DNA of 40,391 nucleotides, taken from Paludibacteraceae bacterium. GTDB lineage: Bacteria > Bacteroidota > Bacteroidia > Bacteroidales > Paludibacteraceae. Shown here one piece after another: positions 8,543 through 17,546 of this stretch (position 1 is the first letter of the stretch; each line of letters starts with the position of its first letter). The translations under genes and the position numbers were made by a program. The DNA lies in the NCBI GenBank assembly GCA_029974315.1, contig JARKSE010000031.1, positions 1 through 40,391 of the forward strand, written 5' to 3'. The notes under the pieces are model-generated. The model was not told where the DNA came from. It ran no database searches and saw only the letters and a program-made list of their open reading frames with translations.

Positions 8543-9025
8543 ATGAAAAAACTTATTGGAGTCATTGCCTTATTTTGCAGTGTGGGTTTATTTGCTCAAA
8601 CTACCGATTCTGCAGCTGTGCGTACGAGTGCGCCAGAAACCTTATTTAGTACATTGGCAGAACCCGACAGTCAAACCAATGCTGTTATCAATGTGTATCT
8701 AAAACCTATTATGCAAAAAGCTATTGAAGCACAAAAAGGGAGTGGTGCTAATGAAACACAACGTGGTTTTCGGGTGCAACTTTTTTCGAGCAACAATGCG
8801 CAACGTGCCAGAGGTGATGCGTTTAATGTGGAAAAAACCATTTTAGATAAAATGCCAAATTTACCCGTGTACGTAACCTACACATCTCCTTTTTGGAAAG
8901 TACGCGTAGGTAACTGCACTACACATGCAGAAGCACAGACGTTACGCCAATATCTTATCGAAAACTTTCCTGAATTTCAAACAGAGACCTATATTGTACC
9001 CGATCAAATAGTACTAAATCAATAA
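8543..9025 (+). CDS. Secreted SPOR-domain protein
   Basis: The 160-residue protein has an N-terminal signal peptide ([18 protein letters not shown]) and a C-terminal SPOR domain at about 78-150 ([10 protein letters not shown] at the start, WKVRVGNC in the middle). SPOR domains bind denuded glycan strands of peptidoglycan, so a periplasmic cell-wall role is expected. The 60 residues in between are low in features. It sits 21 bases after the C26-M19 gene and 8 bases before folE. From memory the SPOR-folE order recurs in Bacteroidales. Confidence 0.88.
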   Translation: MKKLIGVIALFCSVGLFAQTTDSAAVRTSAPETLFSTLAEPDSQTNAVINVYLKPIMQKAIEAQKGSGANETQRGFRVQLFSSNNAQRARGDAFNVEKTILDKMPNLPVYVTYTSPFWKVRVGNCTTHAEAQTLRQYLIENFPEFQTETYIVPDQIVLNQ

Positions 9026-9033
9026 CAAAGATT

Positions 9034-9609
9034 ATGAGCAACACATCGGTTGAAGCCAAAACCGTACAGATAGCGGAATATTATGCAAAAATACTGGAGT
9101 TGTTAGGTGAGGATACTCAACGCGAAGGTTTACTCCGCACACCGCATAGAGTAGCTAAAGCGATGCAATTCATTACACAAGGTTACCTGCAAGATCCCGA
9201 AGAGGTGTTGCGCAGTGCCATGTTCCACGAAGAGTATCAGCAAATGGTGATTGTCAAAGATATTGAATTTTTCTCAATGTGCGAACATCACATGTTGCCA
9301 TTTTTTGGTAAAGCACACGTGGCTTATATTCCAAACCAAACCATTACAGGATTAAGTAAAATTGCGCGTGTGGTCGACATTTATGCCCATCGCTTACAAT
9401 TACAAGAACGATTGACTTTACAAATAAAAGAGTGTATACAAAACACACTTAATCCTATGGGAGTTATGGTGGTTATCGAAGCACAGCACATGTGTATGCA
9501 GATGCGTGGCGTACAAAAACAACACTCTGTTACCACAACCTCCGATTTTACAGGAGCTTTTCAGAGTGCCAAAACACGTGAAGAGTTTATCAATCTCATA
9601 AAACCATGA
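9034..9609 (+). CDS. folE: GTP cyclohydrolase I
   Basis: It converts GTP to 7,8-dihydroneopterin triphosphate, the entry step of folate (and queuosine-type pterin) synthesis. The 191-residue protein carries the zinc ligands Cys83 and His86 in [10 protein letters not shown] and Cys154 in HMCMQMRG, and the segment [20 protein letters not shown] typical of type I enzymes. The length is normal. Its stop overlaps the next ATG by 4 bases (ATGA), coupling it to the Nim-like flavoprotein gene. Confidence 0.97.
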   Translation: MSNTSVEAKTVQIAEYYAKILELLGEDTQREGLLRTPHRVAKAMQFITQGYLQDPEEVLRSAMFHEEYQQMVIVKDIEFFSMCEHHMLPFFGKAHVAYIPNQTITGLSKIARVVDIYAHRLQLQERLTLQIKECIQNTLNPMGVMVVIEAQHMCMQMRGVQKQHSVTTTSDFTGAFQSAKTREEFINLIKP

Positions 9610-10082
9610 AAACAACAGTTATAACAGATACACAAGAGATAGAGAATGTTATACGTTCGTGTTCAAGTTGCGTCGTATCGTTTGGTGGCGATGCCCCCTA
9701 CGCTTTACCTATGAATTTTGCCTACGCCTATCCCTACATTTACATGCATTCGGGACCTGAAGATGGACATAAACTAAGGTTATTAGCAAAAAATCCAAAA
9801 GTATGCGTGGTATTTACATCTCCCGATCAAAAGCTGATATACCAACATCCAAACGTTGGTTGTAGTTACAGTATGAATTCAAAAAGTGTTATCGCATTTG
9901 GTGCTGTAGAATTTGTAGAAGAACTCGATGAAAAACGCCAACTGATGGATGTTTTTATGAAACAATATACAAAGAACAACGTATCGTATAGCGATGTTGC
10001 CATTGCCAATGTGAAAATGTGGCGCATAAAAATAGAACAACTCACTGCTAAACATTTTGGACAATCGAAACGTCAATATTAA
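9606..10082 (+). CDS. Nim-like pyridoxamine 5'-phosphate-oxidase-fold flavoprotein
   Basis: The 158-residue protein fits the NimA/PNPOx-like split-barrel family: [23 protein letters not shown] with the conserved His-Lys, then NPKVCVVF. Members bind FMN or haem, and some Bacteroides homologues (nimA-nimJ) inactivate nitroimidazole drugs. Whether this one does cannot be told; most chromosomal relatives have unknown substrates. It is the last gene of its operon, overlapping folE by 4 bases and followed by a strong terminator. Confidence 0.82.
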   Translation: MKTTVITDTQEIENVIRSCSSCVVSFGGDAPYALPMNFAYAYPYIYMHSGPEDGHKLRLLAKNPKVCVVFTSPDQKLIYQHPNVGCSYSMNSKSVIAFGAVEFVEELDEKRQLMDVFMKQYTKNNVSYSDVAIANVKMWRIKIEQLTAKHFGQSKRQY

Positions 10083-10107
10083 ATCTATTCTATTATACAC
10101 AGGAAAT

Positions 10108-10141
10108 AAAAAATCCCTTTTGAAATCAAAAGGGATTTTTT
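10108..10141. terminator. Bidirectional terminator between the convergent Nim-like and murA genes
   Basis: AAAAAATCCCTTTTGA (10108-10123) and its exact complement (10126-10141) form a 16-bp stem with a 2-base loop. The A-run and T-run let it work on both strands. Confidence 0.95.
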
Positions 10142-10160
10142 ATTTATGCTCACCTGTTTA

Positions 10161-11465
10161 CTATGCACGGATTATTTTTGCCCCAATAGCATTTAAACGA
10201 TTTTCAATATCCTGATAACCACGGTCTATCTGCTCAATGTTGTCGATGCGACTCACACCATCGGCACTCATAGCTGCAATCAACAACGCAATACCGGCAC
10301 GAATATCGGGCGATGTCATATTATTTGCGCGTAAAGCTACTTTGTGATCATGTCCTATAACAACAGCACGGTGTGGATCGCACAAAATAATTTGTGCGCC
10401 CATATCGATAAGTTTATCTACAAAAAACAGACGACTTTCAAACATTTTTTGATGAATTAGTACACTGCCTTTTGCTTGTGTTGCCACTACTAACAGCACA
10501 CTCAATAGGTCTGGTGTAAGTCCAGGCCAAGGGGCATCAGCTAATGTGAGAATAGAACCATCTAAAAATGATTCAATTTGATACGACGATTGTGCTGGGA
10601 TAAAAATATCATCGCCTTGCTGTTCTAGCACAATACCTAATCGGCGAAAACTATCTGGAATGATACCGAGATTATGATATGACACATTTTTAATCGTAAG
10701 TGCACTACCTGTCATAGCGGCAATTCCAATAAAACTACCAACTTCAATCATATCTGGTAAAATACGATGCTCGGCACCATGTAACGCAGGAACACCTTCG
10801 ATTGTTAACAAATTAGAAGCAATGCCCGAAATTTTTGCCCCCATTGCATTTAGTAAAAGACATAACTGTTGCAAATAGGGCTCGCAAGCCGCATTATAAA
10901 TTGTCGTTGTCCCTTTGGCACACACAGACGCCATGACAATGTTGGCTGTACCCGTTACTGACGCTTCATCAAGCAACATATACGCTCCCGTTAACTGTTT
11001 TGCTTCCAAAACAAAAGCTTGCTTTTTCTTATCGTAATTTAAGTCAGCACCTAAATTTTGAACACCTACAAAGTGCGTATCTAAACGACGACGACCAATT
11101 TTATCGCCACCGGGTTTGGCGTAAGTCACTTTACCTAAACGTGACACAAGCGGACCGATAAGCATAACTGAACCACGTAGTTTGGCACATTTTTGTAAAA
11201 ATTCATCGCTTCCTAAAAAATCAGTATCAAGCGTTTCGGCTTTAAAACTATATTTTGATGTTGTAAGCTGTTTTACCTGCACGCCCATATCGCGCAACAA
11301 TTGAATTAAATTGTTAACATCCAAAATATTGGGGATATTATCCACAATCACCTCTTCGGTAGTCAACACTGTTGCACAAATAATCTGTAACGCTTCATTT
11401 TTAGCGCCTTGCGGATGAATGTCGCCATGTAATTTATGTCCGCCTTCAATAATAAAAGATGCCAT
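10161..11465 (-). CDS. murA: UDP-N-acetylglucosamine 1-carboxyvinyltransferase (MurA), Asp-type active site
   Basis: It adds enolpyruvate from PEP to UDP-GlcNAc, the first committed step of peptidoglycan synthesis, in the cytoplasm. The 434-residue protein has Lys22-Asn23 in GAKNEALQ and RGSVMLIGPLVSR. In the active-site loop (KPGGDKIGRR) residue 121 is Asp where E. coli MurA has Cys115, the residue alkylated by fosfomycin. The same Cys-to-Asp change is known in naturally fosfomycin-insensitive MurA of Mycobacterium tuberculosis and Chlamydia. It follows murB by 31 bases, so the two Mur enzymes are probably co-transcribed. Confidence 0.96.
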   Translation of the reverse strand: MASFIIEGGHKLHGDIHPQGAKNEALQIICATVLTTEEVIVDNIPNILDVNNLIQLLRDMGVQVKQLTTSKYSFKAETLDTDFLGSDEFLQKCAKLRGSVMLIGPLVSRLGKVTYAKPGGDKIGRRRLDTHFVGVQNLGADLNYDKKKQAFVLEAKQLTGAYMLLDEASVTGTANIVMASVCAKGTTTIYNAACEPYLQQLCLLLNAMGAKISGIASNLLTIEGVPALHGAEHRILPDMIEVGSFIGIAAMTGSALTIKNVSYHNLGIIPDSFRRLGIVLEQQGDDIFIPAQSSYQIESFLDGSILTLADAPWPGLTPDLLSVLLVVATQAKGSVLIHQKMFESRLFFVDKLIDMGAQIILCDPHRAVVIGHDHKVALRANNMTSPDIRAGIALLIAAMSADGVSRIDNIEQIDRGYQDIENRLNAIGAKIIRA

Positions 11466-11496
11466 GTAATAAATTTTAGGAGTTAAAAATGAGGAA

Positions 11497-12507
11497 TTAA
11501 ATATAGTTTACTTCAGGCTCTATTGTGATACCAAATTTATTGCTAACCGATTTACAAATAGCGTCTGCCAACAAACAAATATCTCCAGCGGTTGCGTTGT
11601 TTTTATTTATCAATACAAGCGGTTGTTTTTCATACACACCAGCGCCACCAAATGTTTTACCTTTCCAGCCACACTGTTCAATAAGCCACGCCGCAGGAAT
11701 TTTTACCAATCCTCCATCAGCCCTATAAAACGGCATTGTGGTGTATTGACGACGCAATTGGTTGAAATGCGACTCTGCAATCAGTGGGTTTTTGAAAAAA
11801 CTGCCCGCATTTCCAAGTTTACTTGGCTCTGGCAGTTTGCTTTTACGAATAGCAATAACGGCGTCTCGTACAGCTTTTACAGTAAGCGGATTTATGCTAG
11901 CAACTGATTCTGACAAGTTACCATAATCGAGCTTAAATTGTGGTATTTTATCCAGTCGGAACTCAACAGCGGTAACCACATATTGGTTTTTCAACGTTGT
12001 TTTAAAAATGCTTGTTCGGTAGCCATATTCGCATTCTGACACATCAAAAAGTCGTGTTTTGCCCGTAGCAATTTCTACCGTTTCCACGTGTGAAATAATA
12101 TCAGCCACCTCCACGCCATAGGCACCAATATTTTGTACAGCGCTCGCACCAACTTCACCGGGAATGTACGATAAGTTTTCAGTACCTCCCAAACCACGCT
12201 CTGCCACTGTGGCGCAAAAATCATCCCAAACAACACCAGAGCCTACACGTACATAGATGTGCTTGTCGGTTTCGCGAATAGTTTCATAACAACAGATTTT
12301 GGAGTGAATCACCACACCATCAAAATTCTTAGTAAAGAGCAAATTACTGCCGCTACCAATAGCCAACAGTGGATGTTGCTTCACCATATCCATTTGTAAC
12401 AGCTCTACTAACTCCGCCACACTATGGTACTCCACAAAATAGCGCGCTTTTACGTCAATACCAAACGTATTGTGGTTTAAAAGTGAATAATTTTCTTCGA
12501 TTTTCAT
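11497..12507 (-). CDS. murB: UDP-N-acetylenolpyruvoylglucosamine reductase (MurB)
   Basis: This FAD enzyme reduces the MurA product to UDP-MurNAc with NADPH. The 336-residue chain shows the FAD-binding segment LLAIGSGSNLLF near 47-58, IPGEVGASAVQNIGAYG, the catalytic Ser236 in NAGSFFKNP and the C-terminal Glu332 in IEPEVN. The YRTSIFK stretch marks it as the long type I enzyme, as in E. coli. It is first of the murB-murA pair. A TACCTTTG element lies 18 bases upstream of the ATG. Confidence 0.97.
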   Translation of the reverse strand: MKIEENYSLLNHNTFGIDVKARYFVEYHSVAELVELLQMDMVKQHPLLAIGSGSNLLFTKNFDGVVIHSKICCYETIRETDKHIYVRVGSGVVWDDFCATVAERGLGGTENLSYIPGEVGASAVQNIGAYGVEVADIISHVETVEIATGKTRLFDVSECEYGYRTSIFKTTLKNQYVVTAVEFRLDKIPQFKLDYGNLSESVASINPLTVKAVRDAVIAIRKSKLPEPSKLGNAGSFFKNPLIAESHFNQLRRQYTTMPFYRADGGLVKIPAAWLIEQCGWKGKTFGGAGVYEKQPLVLINKNNATAGDICLLADAICKSVSNKFGITIEPEVNYI

Positions 12508-12524
12508 CTATTGCCGCTTTTCTG

Positions 12525-12532
12525 CAAAGGTA
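12525..12532 (-). promoter_or_regulatory. Promoter -7 element of murB-murA
   Basis: TACCTTTG on the minus strand, an exact TAnnTTTG match, lies 18 bases upstream of the murB ATG. No clear TTTG at the -33 position is seen. Confidence 0.5.
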
Positions 12533-12632
12533 AGTATTTTTAAGAATTAAATGAAGTAATAGACAGTTTTTACAACTGAAAGCCTTTATGCCCTTATTTT
12601 AGTGCTCCTCCTGTAAACCGGAATAACTGTTG

Positions 12633-13706
12633 TTAAAACCATCTCTTTTTCCACAACCACCAGATAACTCCTAAAGCTACCACACCCATTACGCCCCAAG
12701 CAAATAAGTAACCATACTGCCACGATAATTCTGGCATAACTCTAAAATTCATACCCCACACACCTGCTAAAAACGTCAACGGAATAAAAATAGCTGACAC
12801 TACCGTGAGGCGACTCATAATTTGGTTCATACGCAAATCGTTATTTGCCAAATACAAATCAACTAATGCCGTTATAGTCTCTTTGGCATTATCAATCAAC
12901 TGAAACACTTGTAATAGTTGGTCGCGTGTGTCTCTGTAGTATATTTTATTGCTATCTTTCACATAGTTCGACTCCAACAAAATAGAAAAATCAGTACGCA
13001 GTGGTCCCAAATTTTTACGCAACAACATATAATCTTTGCGCACTAACTGAATTGCACGCCCCACCGCCACATGATCGCCACCAAACTCCATGAGTTGATC
13101 TTCCATATCGAGCATTTGATCACGTTGTGTATCCAAAATAGCTAAATAAGAATCAATAATGCTACTGAACAATAAATCATACAAATAGTCAACCGACTCC
13201 GAACGCACTTTACCCGTGTTAGTGGTAAGTGCTTTACTAATTTCAGCAAACAAATTACTTTGCGATTCTTGAAACGAGATAATTACCCCTTTTTTCATCA
13301 ACAAACTAACGTGCTCTTTATCGAGAGTGTGATGCTCATTATACGAAAAAACATCTAATACTGTCAAAAAACCGTAATCAATCTCTTCAATTTTGGCTAT
13401 ATGACGTGTATTCAACACATCTTGCATCCACACGTTGGGCAACTCAAAGTGTCGGCACAGTTTCCCAATGAGATTCACATCTGACAAGCCACGCACACAT
13501 AACCAATTTACCTTAGTGGGCTCCATCTGGTTTAAAACAGTCAAATCGTCGCCCGTGTGCGTTTTTATGCCCGACTTATCGAATACAGTAAGTTCTAAAC
13601 ATGTGCCCTCATGAATATCGCCCGTATATTGCAACTGTTCGTACAACAAGTTGTCGCGCTGGCGAATGCGTGGACGACGTGTCGGTTTTTGTGATTTCTG
13701 CTTCAT
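12633..13706 (-). CDS. corA: CorA-family magnesium/cobalt transporter
   Basis: This is a homopentameric inner-membrane Mg2+ (also Co2+/Ni2+) channel. The 357-residue protein has a long cytosolic N-terminal domain rich in helices, then two C-terminal membrane helices. The signature GMNF is at 318-321, at the end of the first pore helix. The tail (WWLWKKRWF) is basic, as usual. The first 25 residues are Arg/Lys/Gln rich. It lies 56 bases downstream of polA on the same strand with no terminator between, so it may share the polA transcript. Confidence 0.94.
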   Translation of the reverse strand: MKQKSQKPTRRPRIRQRDNLLYEQLQYTGDIHEGTCLELTVFDKSGIKTHTGDDLTVLNQMEPTKVNWLCVRGLSDVNLIGKLCRHFELPNVWMQDVLNTRHIAKIEEIDYGFLTVLDVFSYNEHHTLDKEHVSLLMKKGVIISFQESQSNLFAEISKALTTNTGKVRSESVDYLYDLLFSSIIDSYLAILDTQRDQMLDMEDQLMEFGGDHVAVGRAIQLVRKDYMLLRKNLGPLRTDFSILLESNYVKDSNKIYYRDTRDQLLQVFQLIDNAKETITALVDLYLANNDLRMNQIMSRLTVVSAIFIPLTFLAGVWGMNFRVMPELSWQYGYLFAWGVMGVVALGVIWWLWKKRWF

Positions 13707-13762
13707 GTGTGTTGTAATTTGACTTAGTAAAATAGATTTTAGTCCCTCTCTTTTTTAGATGT

Positions 13763-16558
13763 TTAATGTGCCTCTAACCAATTTTGACCTATACCAACAT
13801 CCACTTTTAGAGGCACTTTTAGTGCAAAAGCACCTTCCATTTCTGTTTTAATAAGCGTTTTAACCTGTTCTAATTCGGCTTGTGGCACATTAAAGTTTAG
13901 TTCGTCATGCACCTGTAAAATCATTTTAGTTTGTAATCCTTCTTCTTGTAAACGATGATGAATACGCACCATAGCCAATTTTATAATATCGGCTGCAGAA
14001 CCTTGAATGGGTGCGTTAATGGCATTACGTTCAGCAAAACCACGCACGTTGGCATTTTTAGAATTGATATCAGCCAAAAAGCGTTTACGCCCAAAAAGGG
14101 TTTCTACATAACCTTTTTCGCGCGCTTTTTCGATACTACTATCCATATAAGCTCTCACCTCTGGGAATGTCAAAAAATAGCCATCTATCAACTCTTTCGC
14201 TTCTGAACGAGGAATGGACAATCGCTCCGACAGTCCAAATACCGAAATTCCGTAAATAATACCAAAATTTGCTGTTTTGGCTTTGCGCCTCATATCTGCT
14301 GTAACTGCTTCAATGGGTACATGGTAAATATTAGCCGCAGTAGCTGCGTGAATATCTTGATTCGAAAGAAAAGCACGAACCATATTGGTGTCGTTGCTCA
14401 AATGTGCCATTATACGCAATTCTACTTGCGAATAGTCGGCACTTAAAAACACGCAACCGGGTTCAGCAATAAACGCTTTGCGAATCTCCTTACCCTGATC
14501 GTCGCGAATAGGAATATTTTGCAAATTCGGATTACTAGAACTCAAACGCCCTGTCGCTGTAACTGTTTGGTTAAACGATGTGTGCACTTTGCCTGTTTTG
14601 TTGTTAATCAACTTTGGCAGTGCGTCAATATAGGTGCTGAGCAATTTTTTAAGCCCACGATACTCCAAAATTTGACCAATAACAGGATGTTTAGAACGCA
14701 ATGCTTCCAAAGTTTCTTCATCAGTAACATATTGACCTGTTTTGGTTTTCTTGGCTTTCTCCACCACTTTAAGTTGGTCAAATAAAAATTCTCCAATCTG
14801 TTTGGGCGAACTGACGTTAATATTTTCACCAGCAATTTTTTGAATATCCCGTTCAATTTTTAGCATAGTGTTCGTGAGCACTTGAGACGATTGCGCCAAA
14901 GCAAAATCATCAATCAACATACCATTGCGCTCCATTTGTGCCAACACACGCACCAGTGGCATCTCTATATCGTAAAATAACCGTTGTAAGTTATTCTCTG
15001 TAATTTGCGGTTCTAAAATTGTTTTCAGTTGCCACGTAATATCAGCATCTTCAGCTGCATATTCTGCTATCTTTTCCAACGGTACTTGCCGCATATTAAG
15101 TTGATTTTTTCCACGTGGTCCAATCAACTCTTCGATATGAATAGTATGATAATTCAACAAAATTTCAGCCAAATAATCCATACCATGTCGTAATTCCGGA
15201 TTGAGCAAATAGTGCGCTATCATAGTATCAAACAGTTGTCCTTTGAGCGTAATACCATAATTTTCGAGCATCATCAAATCGAATTTCATATTGTGCGCAA
15301 TTTTCCCGATACGCTCATCCTCAAATACCGATTTAAAATTGGACAACAATTGCACCGCTTCAGCACGATTTTCGGGTATAGGAACATAGTAAGCCTTATG
15401 CGCTTCTACGGCAAAAGACAAGCCTACCAATTCCGAATCCAACACCTCCAATGATGTGCTTTCTGTATCAAAGGCGAATTCGCTAACTTGCAATAAAAGC
15501 TTGCATAAATCCGTAATTTCTTGGTCTGTTTGCACCACTTTATATGTGTGTTCCATTGTGGACGCCGTAGCAAAAAAACTCTCAACAGTTTCAGAACTTA
15601 TTATGGTAGGCGATAAAACTGAAATATTTTCCGTTAGAGGTTCATCAAAAAGTGACCCTTGTAACGAATCAACCTTTGGCGAAACAAGTTCTGCACCTCG
15701 CAACTTTGTAAGATAGCTACGAAACTCCAGCTCCGTAAACAACTCAACAAGCTTTTCTGTGTTGGGCTCTTCTCTGATGAGTTGTGATTCATTCAACTCT
15801 ACTGGCACATCAGTTTTAATTGTTGCCAAGAAACGAGAAAACTCTATTGCTTCTTTGTTTTCTTCTATTTTAGTTTTTAGAGCGCCTTTGAGTTGGTTTG
15901 TATTTTGAAGTAGATTATCGATTGTGCCAAATTCGTTCAATAATTTAACCGCGGTTTTTTCGCCAACTCCAGGACAACCCGGAATGTTATCAGATGAGTC
16001 ACCCATCAACCCTAATAAATCTATGATTTGTGACACGTTCTCCAAACCCCATTTTTCAAGCACTTCGTTTACACCAAGCGTATCAAATCCTGTACTACCA
16101 AATTTCGGTTTGTAGATAAAAATACGTTCTGAAACCAGCTGTCCATAATCCTTGTCAGGCGTCATCATATAGACTTCAAAACCCTCCTTTTCAGCCTTTT
16201 GAGCCAATGTCCCAATAACATCATCAGCTTCAAAGCCAGAAACTTGAATTACAGGAATGCGATAAGCTTCTACAATTTGTTTGATTATAGGAATTGACTT
16301 GCGAATATCTTCAGGTGTGGCTTCACGTTGTGCTTTATAGTCAGTGAAAGCCTCGTGACGAAAAGTTGGTCCGGGCGGATCAAAAACTACTGCAATATGG
16401 GTGGGTTGTTCACGCTTCAACACATCTTCAAGCGTATTAACAAAACCGTAAATTGCACCCGTGTTCAAGCCTTTAGAGTTAGTTCGTGGTATTCGTAAAA
16501 AAGCGTAATAAGCTCTATAAATTAAAGCGTATGCATCGAGTAGAAATAATTTTTTCAT
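13763..16558 (-). CDS. polA: DNA polymerase I
   Basis: It carries out gap filling, primer removal and repair. All three modules are present in 931 residues. The N-terminal 5'-3' nuclease (about 1-290) starts KKLFLLDAYALIYRAYYAF and has GFEADDVIGT and LLGLMGDSSDNIPG. The 3'-5' proofreading domain (about 350-540) appears intact, with FDTES, the AHNMKFDLM stretch and the AAEDADIT block. The polymerase domain has motif A Asp708 in DYSQVELR, motif B KTANFGIIYG near 761 and motif C His884-Asp885 in QVHDEL. A TACCTTTG element is 36 bases upstream, right against the terminator of the preceding gene. Confidence 0.98.
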   Translation of the reverse strand: MKKLFLLDAYALIYRAYYAFLRIPRTNSKGLNTGAIYGFVNTLEDVLKREQPTHIAVVFDPPGPTFRHEAFTDYKAQREATPEDIRKSIPIIKQIVEAYRIPVIQVSGFEADDVIGTLAQKAEKEGFEVYMMTPDKDYGQLVSERIFIYKPKFGSTGFDTLGVNEVLEKWGLENVSQIIDLLGLMGDSSDNIPGCPGVGEKTAVKLLNEFGTIDNLLQNTNQLKGALKTKIEENKEAIEFSRFLATIKTDVPVELNESQLIREEPNTEKLVELFTELEFRSYLTKLRGAELVSPKVDSLQGSLFDEPLTENISVLSPTIISSETVESFFATASTMEHTYKVVQTDQEITDLCKLLLQVSEFAFDTESTSLEVLDSELVGLSFAVEAHKAYYVPIPENRAEAVQLLSNFKSVFEDERIGKIAHNMKFDLMMLENYGITLKGQLFDTMIAHYLLNPELRHGMDYLAEILLNYHTIHIEELIGPRGKNQLNMRQVPLEKIAEYAAEDADITWQLKTILEPQITENNLQRLFYDIEMPLVRVLAQMERNGMLIDDFALAQSSQVLTNTMLKIERDIQKIAGENINVSSPKQIGEFLFDQLKVVEKAKKTKTGQYVTDEETLEALRSKHPVIGQILEYRGLKKLLSTYIDALPKLINNKTGKVHTSFNQTVTATGRLSSSNPNLQNIPIRDDQGKEIRKAFIAEPGCVFLSADYSQVELRIMAHLSNDTNMVRAFLSNQDIHAATAANIYHVPIEAVTADMRRKAKTANFGIIYGISVFGLSERLSIPRSEAKELIDGYFLTFPEVRAYMDSSIEKAREKGYVETLFGRKRFLADINSKNANVRGFAERNAINAPIQGSAADIIKLAMVRIHHRLQEEGLQTKMILQVHDELNFNVPQAELEQVKTLIKTEMEGAFALKVPLKVDVGIGQNWLEAH

Positions 16559-16593
16559 GAGAAAAACAGATAAATGTAACCAAATCCATTTTA

Positions 16594-16601
16594 CAAAGGT
16601 A
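16594..16601 (-). promoter_or_regulatory. Promoter -7 element of polA
   Basis: TACCTTTG on the minus strand (exact TAnnTTTG) begins 3 bases after the T-run of the upstream terminator. No TTTG at the usual distance was found. Confidence 0.5.
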
Positions 16602-16603
16602 CA

Positions 16604-16640
16604 AAAAACTCCACAAAGCTCATGTGTTTTGTGGAGTTTT
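16604..16640 (-). terminator. Terminator between the Lys-tail membrane-protein gene and polA
   Basis: AAAACTCCACAAAA (16640-16627) pairs with TTTGTGGAGTTTT (16617-16605) on the minus strand, with a 9-base loop and a terminal T-run. The A-rich opposite flank could let it act on the plus strand too. Confidence 0.9.
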
Positions 16641-16662
16641 TATAATAGGGAAACCGATCCCG

Positions 16663-17484
16663 TTATTCAGTTTTTTTAGCTGTCGGTTTTGAGGTTGATG
16701 ATTTTTTAGCTGCTGACTTTTTTTCTGTTGTTTTTTTGCCAACGGGTTTCGATGTTGCTGATGTGGATTCAACCGCAGGCTCTTCTACAACAACTGGCGC
16801 AGGAGTGGGAGCTGATGTAGATTCAACTATCACCGGATCTGATTCTGTTAATTTACGATATACAACAGCCCATACTCCTAATGACACAAATTGATAAAGT
16901 AACACTACAATAACAATCATGAAAATTGCCCAACATGGAACACACGACTCCGCCAAACAACCCAACGGCTCATAACTACAACCATTAGCAAAATCGACTA
17001 AAGCAAAGAGAGGATACAATAAAATAAGTGTAACTACCAATCCTAATACAAGTTCTATAAAAAACAACGTCCACTTATATCCATCAGTTAACTTGTTACT
17101 TTGAACTAACGCTTCGCCTGGCGACAATCCCTTGTCAAGTAACAGATATACTGCTAACGACCACGCTAATGAAATTACAACAAATGGGAAAAAACCGAAT
17201 AAAATTAATGGTACAATAGCAATAGAAATAAAACCTAATAGTAAGAAAAATTCTCCCATATATTTTCGATATTTAGCATCAAAAATAAAAAGAGGCGAAA
17301 TCACTTTGCCCTTACTCAACTCGATAGGAATTGCACTCATGGCAATAGTTGTACCCACATTAAGATAAGGAATCCAAATGGTAAGCACATACAAAACAAC
17401 AGCACCTAACAAGGATAACGAGTTTTTCAAACCTAATGAAAAGCCTTCACTAATAACACCAAAAACAGTAATTTTCTTTTCCAT
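16663..17484 (-). CDS. Integral membrane protein with Lys/Ala-rich C-terminal tail
   Basis: I do not recognise the family with confidence. Residues 1-210 contain about five hydrophobic membrane segments (roughly 22-45, 75-95, 96-118, 140-165 and 185-208) with an early WIPYLNVGTTIAMSAIPIEL segment, vaguely like DUF4013-type proteins. After an acidic, Pro/Ala/Val-rich linker (about 215-245) comes a tail of about 28 residues with repeated KK, SAAKK and TAKK motifs, resembling bacterial histone-H1-like tails. If the topology puts it in the cytoplasm, the tail could bind nucleic acid or anionic lipid; that is speculation. It follows the DUF2851 gene by 62 bases and has its own terminator. Confidence 0.75.
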   Translation of the reverse strand: MEKKITVFGVISEGFSLGLKNSLSLLGAVVLYVLTIWIPYLNVGTTIAMSAIPIELSKGKVISPLFIFDAKYRKYMGEFFLLLGFISIAIVPLILFGFFPFVVISLAWSLAVYLLLDKGLSPGEALVQSNKLTDGYKWTLFFIELVLGLVVTLILLYPLFALVDFANGCSYEPLGCLAESCVPCWAIFMIVIVVLLYQFVSLGVWAVVYRKLTESDPVIVESTSAPTPAPVVVEEPAVESTSATSKPVGKKTTEKKSAAKKSSTSKPTAKKTE

Positions 17485-17546
17485 AACAAAATTATTTTAA
17501 GATGAATGAATTATCTATCGAATAAAAATAGTGAAAATTTATTAAA

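Noticed and set aside
17487-17494. TAATTTTG promoter-like element before the Lys-tail membrane protein
   Set aside because: It sits 3 bases before the ATG, too close to drive a transcript carrying the start codon.
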